From Candidatus Bathyarchaeota archaeon (GTDB lineage Archaea; Thermoproteota; Bathyarchaeia; 40CM-2-53-6; FEN-987), in assembly GCA_003152955.1 (NCBI GenBank), contig PMBQ01000178.1:1-12071 (forward strand): a DNA stretch of 12,071 bases, read 5' to 3'. The translations under genes were made by a program, and so were the position numbers. The notes under the pieces were generated by a model. That model was not told where the DNA came from. It worked only from the letters and a program-made list of their open reading frames with translations, and ran no database searches. Positions 6,364 to 12,071 of the stretch are shown here, one piece after another. Positions within the stretch are counted from its first letter, which is position 1, and every line of letters begins with the position of its first letter.

Positions 6364-7545
6364 CTACCTGCTCCTTTCGGTTGAAGACGCCTCACAGGCC
6401 CTTTCGAAGGCTGCTTCTGAGAGGGCAAACTTTGGATCTGAGGACAGATGTTCTCGAATTCGTTGATGGTATGCGATCAGCCTCGCCCGATCGCGATTAT
6501 TTACCGTTTCTGCAAGCAATCGTGTGTTCCGCTGCAAGTCACGCAGGATAGCCCGAAACTCCTTGTTCAGGGTCAGAATGTCGGCTGTGGTCTGGGGCTC
6601 GTTTCCCATAGTTTGAGCCAACAGCATTTGCAGATCGAACGTTCTCCCCGCGAACTTCCTTATCTCGGCAAGACTCCTACCAGACATGGTCATCGCGAAG
6701 GTCAGGTTGAGAAAGTGTGGCAGAGCGAGTGTTATTGCAGTTTGTCTATCATGGACTTGGGGGTCAGCTGCGAGAAGATGTGCGCCTTCTAGCAAGTGCT
6801 TCACCCTGTTGGAGCCTCTTGGGCGCCCTCCCGTTCTAACGACAATTATGTTCTTCTCACGAAGACTTGACGCACGAGGGCCGAACATCGGGTGGATGCT
6901 GGCGACCTGTACACCTCTCTTCTCAGCCAGACGGAGAGCAGGGATCACGGCCGACTTTACCGCGCAGATGTCGACCAAAAGGGCATTCTCCGCAATGGCT
7001 GGGAGAATTTGATTGATAATATTTGAAGTCACGTTCGCTGGAGTCGCGAGAACGACTATGTCGCTCCCTCTGACGGCTTCAACATTATTTGAGGCCCATC
7101 TCACGTGAATCCTCGAAGCAAGGAGCCTGGCTTTGCGACGATCACGGTCTGAAATTATCACGGAGTTGCCTCTAGTTTTGAAGAAACGCGCGAACCACGA
7201 GCCCATTCCTCCCGCACCGATGATAGCTACCTTCTCGATCTGTGACCTTGTTGGGTCTTTGGGCTGCATTGACCTTTGAGCTTCAACTGATGCCTCGATG
7301 AGTAGGTTTGCTATCCGTCTGGCAAATCCTTGGTCGATTCCAACCTCAATCGCGGAGGTTACAAAGTTCTCGATGACAGCCCTTTCAGTGGGCCGATCTA
7401 CTATCTGCATCTTCAGCTCTTGCTTCAACATGCCTACCTTTCGAACGAGCCCGAGTCGTTTACCCACCAGTCGGACAAGCTCGGAGTCAACAGCGCGGAT
7501 TCCACGCCTCAGTTCTCTCAGGTTTTGTTCGCTCACTCTTGTCAA
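6364..7545 (-). CDS. tyrA: Chorismate mutase / prephenate dehydrogenase bifunctional protein
   Basis: The protein rearranges chorismate to prephenate and then oxidatively decarboxylates prephenate to 4-hydroxyphenylpyruvate using NAD(P)+. Residues about 5-92 form an AroQ-type all-helical mutase, with the regularly spaced LRRGIRAVDSELVRLV, KVGMLKQ and DRPTERAVIENF. Residues about 104-262 form the Rossmann dehydrogenase domain: IIGAGGMGSWFA (108-119), Asp133 after strand 2 (suggesting NAD+), LVDICAVKS (190-198) and SIHPMFGP (216-223, catalytic His218). A helical dimerisation domain with LPHFLNL (275-281) follows. The 393-residue length is close to that of E. coli T-protein. The start is TTG 7545, or GTG 7536 three codons later; neither has a good SD. 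It is the first gene of the tyrA-pheA pair, convergent to the aro operon, and supplies the only mutase domain seen here. Confidence 0.93.
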   Translation of the reverse strand: MTRVSEQNLRELRRGIRAVDSELVRLVGKRLGLVRKVGMLKQELKMQIVDRPTERAVIENFVTSAIEVGIDQGFARRIANLLIEASVEAQRSMQPKDPTRSQIEKVAIIGAGGMGSWFARFFKTRGNSVIISDRDRRKARLLASRIHVRWASNNVEAVRGSDIVVLATPANVTSNIINQILPAIAENALLVDICAVKSAVIPALRLAEKRGVQVASIHPMFGPRASSLREKNIIVVRTGGRPRGSNRVKHLLEGAHLLAADPQVHDRQTAITLALPHFLNLTFAMTMSGRSLAEIRKFAGRTFDLQMLLAQTMGNEPQTTADILTLNKEFRAILRDLQRNTRLLAETVNNRDRARLIAYHQRIREHLSSDPKFALSEAAFERACEASSTERSR

Positions 7546-7592
7546 CTCTCAACCACTAGACCCGATGATACCGCTAACCAATGTTAATCCGT

Positions 7593-7603
7593 GAATATGA
7601 AAT
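7593..7603 (-). promoter_or_regulatory. Possible TATA box for tyrA-pheA
   Basis: The minus strand reads ATTTCATATTC in the 154-base gap between the RPA stop and tyrA. Archaeal transcripts start about 26 bases beyond the TATA centre, which would place the start near 7572 and give a leader of about 27 bases. The match to a TATA consensus is only partial and there is no clear BRE. I saw nothing else in this gap (7546-7699). Confidence 0.25.
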
Positions 7604-7699
7604 CTCGGTGGAGTTCTGTTAATGTGACTTTCAGACAGTTCCTTCACGATAATCTAGGTACAATGATCAGTTCCTTTTGCGGGATATCTTGAAATGACT

Positions 7700-9751
7700 C
7701 TATGGCTTGTCTACTGTTACGATTCGTTTCGCTTTGAATATCAGTTTTTTCTGCTCGTTTCCTGATTCGACCGTTCCGTAGGCCTCTATCTCCTTTCCGA
7801 GGAGGTTGGAGAGCGCATCCCTTTCCAGGTCAAGGACTGTCTTGCCCTCCTTCAGTATACGCTCGCGAAACTCCAGCGTATCGATGGGCATGAATTGCCT
7901 CGGGTTTTGGTCGGAGAGGTTCACGTTCGTAACGCCGGTTCCGTCATCGATTCTCAACCATGCATCCAAAGTAATATTCCCAGCCTTGTTAGATTTACAT
8001 TGATCGCAGACGAAATTACCGTCAGAAACATTCAGCGCTCCACCGCAAGTTTCGCAGGATATCGCGAGCTTGGGGCTATCAACAACATCAAGCACCAAAC
8101 CCTTGATCCATGTTGTCAACCCGGCCTCAAGTGAAATTACTTGTCGGATATCTTCCCAGGCGGGTCTATCACTCGGCGTCCCGTCCAGAGTTTCGATCTT
8201 CGTGAGCGGAATGGAACTTAGTTCCAATTGACCGCTTAGACCTGGGCGCACTCTCAGGCCAGTCAATCTCAATCGAGTTCCAGGGCGCAGCTTCGTCGCT
8301 CCGGTTGCCTGGTCTCTCCAAAGCGTTACCTTCGTCGATCCCACATCATCTCGGAACGCGAAAGACGCTACATCAACAGTCTCTCCTTTCTCGGTCACGA
8401 CTTGTCGAATCAGCGGCTCGTCTGAAACGACTCCTTCAACTATCAGTAGGCCCTTCGCTGATTCCAGCGCAACTAGTTTCGTCGCGGAAGGAACGCTTAT
8501 CGCGACAGCCGACTTCTGCACCTCTCCAGATCTACCGACCCCCAACCTGAGTTCTCCCAACCGTTCGCGAACCGATACTCCACTAGCATGTATGGAATCG
8601 CCTACAGAAAATTGGTTCACGAGATCCGCTTTGTCGTCCCATAGTGAGAGAGAAGCAATTCCTGTTTCGTCCGCGATTAGAAGCGATGAAACGTTCACGC
8701 TATCTCCCGTAGATCGTTTGACTTCTCTGGGTGTGCTCTTCGCTAGGACTTGTATGGAGAGATCTGCGGACCCCATTTGTGGTGTGAGGTCACCGATTTT
8801 GTAAGTTCTTGGTACGGGCATCCTCAGATATTTGGGTGGAGTGGCCAAGATTGCCGCTTGGCTTCTGGTTTCGACATGCAACTCAGGTCTCGCGTTCGTA
8901 TCAAGCCTCGTCCTCGCGTTTACGATTTGGAGTATGTCCATTTTCTTGATGCCCCGGAGTTCTTCTGCACGCTCATTCCATGCGACAACTGGGATGTTGC
9001 CAGATTCATCCGCGATAACAGTTCGAAGAACACTGCCCTGTCGACCTTCCTTTGTGAAAGCGTAATGTCGTGGATCAGCCTGGACTATGCCGACCGCGTT
9101 TACCTGACTTATCTCGATCGTGATCTTACCAACGGGCATGAAAAGCTCCTCGAATTCAGGAAAATCAAGATGAGGTATGTCTGGTGGGTCAAACTCGATG
9201 CTGCTGCGATCACCCGCGTTTACCTCGACATCTCCTGCAAAACCTTGACGTGTGTAGGCGTGCCCAATTCTGACTATTTTCCCTTGAACGTTACCGCTTT
9301 TCGAGGCAGTGTCAGCATGCCTATCCCATAGCGCGCAGCGAACTCGTCCAGTTCGGTCGACTAGGAGAAGGTTCATCACACGACCCGGAGTCCCATCGCG
9401 CCTCTGAAATTCCTGAGGAGGCCAAGCGAGCAAGACTCGTCCGGAAATGGTAACGTCGTTTAGTCCGCTTACCAGATCTCTTACGTGCATTCTTCCGAGC
9501 TCTTTGCCTCGAGTCCTTATCAGAAGCTCTTCCGCGACAAGCCTAGCTGCGCCTTCGTCGGAGAGTAGACCTCTCCCCTCCTTTTTTTTCTGCTCGATTA
9601 GTGCAAGTACTTCTTCTCGCGTAAGGTCGGTCCGTTTGGAGAGGATATCTTCCACTATTGGCTGGACTGCGGACAGGAATGAATTCACCTTTGGTCGAGA
9701 CTTGCTGCTTGTTGATAGGATGAGGAACCTAAGTTTTCTCATTATTGGCAT
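7700..9751 (-). CDS. Replication factor A, five OB folds with zinc finger
   Basis: This is the single-stranded DNA-binding protein of archaeal replication and repair. The 683-residue chain opens with a short basic stretch, then a helical N-terminal segment (about 22-92; LTREEVLALIEQKKKE) common in archaeal RPA. Five OB folds follow, each marked by a D-x-[TSV]-G strand ending in LWD or similar: VDRTGRVRCALWD (131-143), ADESGNIPVVAW (247-258), ADETGIASLSLWD (360-372), RDDVGSTKVTLW (467-478) and DDGTGVTNVNLSD (602-614). A C4 zinc finger sits inside the last fold: Cys566, Cys569, Cys582, Cys585. This is the euryarchaeal or thaumarchaeal layout, not the one-OB SSB of Crenarchaeota. The start is uncertain. 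ATG 9751 is used, but the family N-terminus resembles the region just after GTG 9688 (codon 22). It ends 154 bases before tyrA; there is no functional link to the aromatic genes. Confidence 0.9.
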   Translation of the reverse strand: MPIMRKLRFLILSTSSKSRPKVNSFLSAVQPIVEDILSKRTDLTREEVLALIEQKKKEGRGLLSDEGAARLVAEELLIRTRGKELGRMHVRDLVSGLNDVTISGRVLLAWPPQEFQRRDGTPGRVMNLLLVDRTGRVRCALWDRHADTASKSGNVQGKIVRIGHAYTRQGFAGDVEVNAGDRSSIEFDPPDIPHLDFPEFEELFMPVGKITIEISQVNAVGIVQADPRHYAFTKEGRQGSVLRTVIADESGNIPVVAWNERAEELRGIKKMDILQIVNARTRLDTNARPELHVETRSQAAILATPPKYLRMPVPRTYKIGDLTPQMGSADLSIQVLAKSTPREVKRSTGDSVNVSSLLIADETGIASLSLWDDKADLVNQFSVGDSIHASGVSVRERLGELRLGVGRSGEVQKSAVAISVPSATKLVALESAKGLLIVEGVVSDEPLIRQVVTEKGETVDVASFAFRDDVGSTKVTLWRDQATGATKLRPGTRLRLTGLRVRPGLSGQLELSSIPLTKIETLDGTPSDRPAWEDIRQVISLEAGLTTWIKGLVLDVVDSPKLAISCETCGGALNVSDGNFVCDQCKSNKAGNITLDAWLRIDDGTGVTNVNLSDQNPRQFMPIDTLEFRERILKEGKTVLDLERDALSNLLGKEIEAYGTVESGNEQKKLIFKAKRIVTVDKP

Positions 9752-9805
9752 TGCTCATGGATTTTGAGCGAACTGTATGATACATTAATGTTCGGTTCAC
9801 GGAAC

Positions 9806-9817
9806 GTTAATATACTT
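9806..9817. promoter_or_regulatory. Possible divergent TATA element
   Basis: The plus strand reads GTTAATATACTT and the minus strand AAGTATATTAAC, so the site could serve either direction. Toward RPA (minus), a start about 26 bases away falls near 9786, giving a leader of about 35 bases to ATG 9751. Toward the plus strand the predicted start falls near 9838, at the foot of the hairpin at 9835-9905. This assignment is sequence inspection only. Confidence 0.35.
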
Positions 9818-9834
9818 CATTGCATTCCCGTTTG

Positions 9835-9905
9835 ATAGCGCGGATGGCGAGCCGAAAACGCGTCGTGTCCAAGTGACATTCGCGTGTCCTCGCCCAACCG
9901 CCTAT
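9835..9905 (+). ncRNA. Candidate small structured RNA (extended hairpin)
   Basis: This stretch folds into one long imperfect hairpin with 23 Watson-Crick pairs in five helices: 9835-9838 with 9902-9905, 9840-9843 with 9898-9901, 9846-9851 with 9889-9894, 9858-9862 with 9881-9885, and 9866-9869 with 9875-9878. The loop is the five bases 9870-9874. Internal loops are small, the largest being 6 against 3 bases. It lies in the RPA/EF-like divergent gap and contains no ORF. A TATA-like element about 26 bases upstream favours the plus strand, but with no G-U pairs the fold is equally good on either strand. It has no tRNA T-loop. I found no clear C/D boxes and no kink-turn, and no ACA box sits just after the stem, so it is not a recognisable guide RNA. 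It could instead be a DNA-level inverted repeat. Confidence 0.4.
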
Positions 9906-9982
9906 AATTCTCAAGCTCACTGGGCCCCACAGAATCCTGAAAATTGAGATACTGAATAAAGTCCACTTCACAATTGCCCGGT

Positions 9983-9994
9983 AGAAAAATTATT
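9983..9994 (+). promoter_or_regulatory. Possible BRE/TATA promoter for the EF-like gene
   Basis: An AT-rich element, AGAAAAATTATT, stands about 40 bases before ATG 10029. A start about 26 bases from its centre would fall near 10015, giving a leader of only some 10-15 bases, in line with the near-leaderless messages common in these archaea. No SD precedes the ATG, which fits. Confidence 0.35.
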
Positions 9995-10028
9995 CAAGCA
10001 AACTCGCACTATGTGTAGTTGAAAAATT

Positions 10029-10295
10029 ATGGAACCTCAATATGAGAAGGTCGGTCTCATTACTCATTTCTACTCCAAACCCAGCGTTGCCGTTATTGAA
10101 TTGTCAGCTCCACTAAACACGGGCGACAAGATCGTGATCAGAGGTAGCACAACCAACGTCGAGCAGACTGTGGATTCCATGCAAGTAGAGCACAAGCAAA
10201 TCCCCAACGCACAGGCAGGACAATCGATTGGGATGAAGGTTCTCGGCAGAGTGCGCGAGAACGACGTGGTCTACAGAGTGAAACCGACTGCATAG
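10029..10295 (+). CDS. Translation elongation factor-like protein (EF-Tu domain II-like)
   Basis: This is an 88-residue protein resembling the isolated beta-barrel domain II of EF-Tu/EF-1A and related GTPases. The run is VGLITHFYSKPSVAVIEL (8-25), then LNTGDKIVIRG (29-39), QTVDSMQVEHKQI (46-58), and AGQSIGMKV (63-71) ending VRENDVVYRV. The L-x-x-G-D-x-[IV]-x-[IV]-[RK]-G turn and the final A-G-x-[SV]-[IV]-[GA]-[ML]-[KR] strand are hallmarks of that barrel. There is no G domain, so it is not a translation factor itself. Stand-alone proteins of this kind are widespread in archaea, commonly under the name translation elongation factor-like protein, with no firm role that I know of. The ATG has no SD, consistent with a near-leaderless message. 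It diverges from RPA and is followed by a 120-base gap. Confidence 0.8.
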   Translation: MEPQYEKVGLITHFYSKPSVAVIELSAPLNTGDKIVIRGSTTNVEQTVDSMQVEHKQIPNAQAGQSIGMKVLGRVRENDVVYRVKPTA

Positions 10296-10400
10296 AGCTT
10301 TACCTAGGTCTTCTAGTTACGCCGAGGCATATGGGAAGTGCTGGACGCTTTCGAGCCTCCCCACAAGCTTAGAATAGCCGGCGGCAACTAAGCGCTCGGA

Positions 10401-10407
10401 AGGAGAT
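10401..10407 (+). promoter_or_regulatory. Strong Shine-Dalgarno site of the 102-residue gene
   Basis: AGGAGAT lies 8 bases before ATG 10416 and is the best ribosome-binding match in the window. Most other genes here have weak sites or none. It fixes the start and suggests that this gene has a leader or sits internally on a longer message. Confidence 0.7.
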
Positions 10408-10415
10408 CGAAAACG

Positions 10416-10724
10416 ATGCCTGAAGTTACCATCGAGGGTACTGTTCTAGTAGTGACGCCTATTCAATCCTCCCAAGGAAAACCTGTAGTTCAGATCACGC
10501 TCGGAGATCCATTCAAAGGTCCGGTTACCTTCCCGCTTGAGATGGACAAGGAGATCGCGGGCGTCACGATTGCACTTCAAAGAACATTGACACAGCTGCC
10601 AGGATTTGGACAGCAACTAGGCACACCGCGATTGATCGTGACACTAACTGAAGAAGAGTACCGAGACCTCGGACGCCCAAGATATCCTGATCACGTCACT
10701 GTGACCTTGAAGGTCCAAGTTTAA
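10416..10724 (+). CDS. Conserved-looking hypothetical protein, 102 residues
   Basis: I do not recognise a named family. The gene is supported by its strong SD and by codon-like composition across an uninterrupted 102-codon frame ending in TAA. The protein looks mainly beta, with alternating strands at the N-terminus (VTIEGTVLVV, 4-13; VVQITL, 24-29) and C-terminus (RLIVTL, 72-77; HVTVTLKVQV, 93-102). A central helix-like part follows EMDKEIAGVTIALQRTL. It has no Cys, no signal peptide and no membrane segment, so a soluble cytosolic protein is likely. It lies downstream of the EF-like gene on the same strand, 120 bases away, so cotranscription is possible but not shown. It converges on the Lhr-like helicase gene with a 61-base gap in which I saw no clear terminator. 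Confidence 0.7.
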   Translation: MPEVTIEGTVLVVTPIQSSQGKPVVQITLGDPFKGPVTFPLEMDKEIAGVTIALQRTLTQLPGFGQQLGTPRLIVTLTEEEYRDLGRPRYPDHVTVTLKVQV

Positions 10725-10785
10725 TCAATTTGTCTTGACGCTCGCTAGCCATGTTCGGTTCAGATTTCTTGCAATGCTTCAATAC

Positions 10786-12071
10786 CTAGTCCCAGAAAAG
10801 TCTCGTTCTAGCGTATTCACGTTCTGCTTTCAATATGTCCACGTATAGATCCTGCTCATTTCGATGGACTCTCCTCAGAATCCGAGTCGCTGTCGCTGGA
10901 CCAACTCCTCTCCCGCTCATCACGACGACTGCCTCCTTACCCTTCGTCTGGACAAGACTCGCGCTCAGCCATCCCTGGCGCCAATTGTGCTCCTCATCTG
11001 GAGTCAGTTTTGCACCCTTTTTCTTTTTCTTGACAATAGTCGAGAGCATGTCGTTCGACTGATAGGTCGCGGCGATTAGTGTGGAGCGACATTTGGGGCA
11101 GTGTATATTCTCATGCAGCTCTCCAACCACTCTTACCGCATCCCAGTCACCATTGAACATACAAACCAAGCGAGCTGTGCCTGTTAACAGTCGCTCTCTT
11201 ACAATATCGGTGAGCGATTTTGACGGAACAGCTGGTCTAAGAAGGTCGTGTGGGATTATCTTATCGATTATTGGCGTTGCAAATGGTGAACAGCATTCTG
11301 CTCTTTCCTGCGCCACGTCGATTACAATCTCTCGATTCCTTATCTTTGCAACTATTTCTCGAGCTGTCGGTAGATCGAATTTCTCAAGGAGTACCTCTCT
11401 AAGGGTTTCTGTGCTTACCGGTGTGTCTTTCATTGCCCGAACTAACATACGAGCTCGGTTTGTTCGATAGTCTGCTTTCCTTTCAACAATGCCAAATCTT
11501 CTAGCGACCTGCCATTGCCTCCATGCAAAGAGATCCGACGTTTCCAACGCTCGGATTAGAACTGTTTCAACGTCGTCCGGGGTGAACTTGGCGAGTTCCA
11601 GAGCCACTGTCTCCGGCTCAATTTTGAATGGGCAAACGAGGGCGATACGATAGGGATCCGTTTGAGTCGCCACGTTAACGCCATATTTCGCGCTTAGGAG
11701 AGAAGCTAAGATCAATGCTATCGTGTCGTTTACGGCGCTGCCAAAACATGCATGGATGACGATACAATTTTCGAATTTCTCGATAATGATGTGCGCGTCT
11801 GATGGCATAGGAAAGTGTTTCCTCTGAGCCATCACGGTTTCCGTGACCTTTCCCATCGCCGCGTCTGTGAGAGCCAGCTTCCGTTGCATCTCTTGTAATT
11901 GAGTTGCATCCTCAAGTCCTGCAGCAATTTGCGATCTGAGGCGTCCAACTTCTTGAGCGGTCTCATAGCTCACTGGAATCATCTCTCCCTCCCAGCTGGG
12001 GATCGCGTCGAGCGTGGGTGCCGTGGGTTCAACTTCGATTGAGAGTTTCTCTTCATTGACATTGATGATCT
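10786..12071 (-). CDS. Lhr-like ATP-dependent helicase, C-terminal part
   Basis: This is the C-terminal part of a large superfamily 2 helicase of the archaeal Lhr type, implicated in DNA repair. The frame stays open to the right edge and encodes at least 427 residues; whole proteins usually have 850-950, so the RecA-like motor domains lie outside the window. The ATG at 11982 is internal: upstream codons read LDAIPSWEGE and join MIPVSYETAQEVGRLRS, the typical junction of this family. The rest corresponds to the DEAD-associated C-terminal domain: DAHIIIEKF, IVIHACFGSAVNDTIALILA and TDPYRIALVCP. Near the end come CPKC (a lone Cys pair), MSGRGVGPATATRILRR and ILKAEREYARTRLFWD, a family hallmark. 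It is transcribed toward the 102-residue gene. Confidence 0.9.
   Translation of the reverse strand, partial: IINVNEEKLSIEVEPTAPTLDAIPSWEGEMIPVSYETAQEVGRLRSQIAAGLEDATQLQEMQRKLALTDAAMGKVTETVMAQRKHFPMPSDAHIIIEKFENCIVIHACFGSAVNDTIALILASLLSAKYGVNVATQTDPYRIALVCPFKIEPETVALELAKFTPDDVETVLIRALETSDLFAWRQWQVARRFGIVERKADYRTNRARMLVRAMKDTPVSTETLREVLLEKFDLPTAREIVAKIRNREIVIDVAQERAECCSPFATPIIDKIIPHDLLRPAVPSKSLTDIVRERLLTGTARLVCMFNGDWDAVRVVGELHENIHCPKCRSTLIAATYQSNDMLSTIVKKKKKGAKLTPDEEHNWRQGWLSASLVQTKGKEAVVVMSGRGVGPATATRILRRVHRNEQDLYVDILKAEREYARTRLFWD

Noticed and set aside
8750..9331. 193-codon plus-strand open frame opposite RPA
   Set aside because: It lies entirely antisense to well-supported RPA OB folds, has no recognisable domain and is explained by codon bias of the minus-strand gene.
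9840..9905. tRNA gene (GGATGGCGAGCC resembles a Leu/Ser D-arm)
   Set aside because: There is no T-loop GTTCRANTC, no anticodon arm of proper spacing, and the pairing is a single extended hairpin rather than a cloverleaf.
9835..9905. C/D or H/ACA guide RNA identity for the hairpin
   Set aside because: I saw no RTGATGA/CTGA pair closing a stem, no tandem GA kink-turn, and no ACA directly after the 3' side.
10725..10785. Terminator between the 102-residue gene and the helicase gene
   Set aside because: There is no convincing hairpin or long T-run on either strand; only short scattered T clusters are present.
11980..11982. ATG 11982 as the true start of the helicase gene
   Set aside because: The frame continues upstream to the window edge with conserved Lhr sequence (PSWEGE), so the gene is simply cut by the edge.

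Overview
The window is about 12 kb of archaeal chromosome, most likely from the TACK group and most like Nitrososphaeria (Thaumarchaeota) or Bathyarchaeia. Several features point there. The shikimate kinase is the archaeal GHMP type, not the bacterial P-loop type. The 3-dehydroquinate synthase (AroB) and dehydroquinase (type I AroD) belong to the standard DAHP route, which many Euryarchaeota lack. The replication factor A is a multi-OB-fold protein with a zinc finger, whereas classical Crenarchaeota use a short SSB. The last gene is an archaeal Lhr-type helicase. Base composition is roughly half G+C by eye. This placement is inference; no rRNA is present.

Positions 1-5501 (+) hold a compact aromatic operon: aroB (5' cut off by the window edge), aroD, aroE, GHMP aroK, aroA and aroC. 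Genes touch or overlap at nearly every junction (ATGA between aroE and aroK, TTGA between aroA and aroC, a 26-base overlap between aroK and aroA). Together they take DAHP to chorismate. Positions 5498-7545 (-) hold a converging pair, tyrA (chorismate mutase plus prephenate dehydrogenase) followed by pheA (prephenate dehydratase with ACT domain). These carry chorismate to the Tyr and Phe keto-acids. So 7.5 kb covers nearly the whole Phe/Tyr pathway except DAHP synthase and the aminotransferases.

Positions 7700-9751 (-) hold a 683-residue RPA with five OB folds. A 277-base divergent intergenic region follows, with an AT-rich promoter-like site and a 71-nt, 23-bp extended hairpin that may be a small RNA. 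Two short plus-strand genes come next: an 88-residue elongation-factor domain-II-like protein and an unrecognised 102-residue protein with the clearest Shine-Dalgarno site in the window. The C-terminal 427 residues of an Lhr-like helicase (-) run off the right edge.

The most notable points are an in-frame TAA that splits an otherwise well conserved aroC without changing frame, the candidate structured RNA at 9835-9905, and apparent TTG starts on five of the aromatic genes. Nine of the twelve gene stops are TAG, so pyrrolysine-style use of TAG is unlikely. I saw no mobile element, CRISPR array, tRNA or rRNA. No gap without a gene exceeds 300 bases. I did not find a clearly new multi-gene system.
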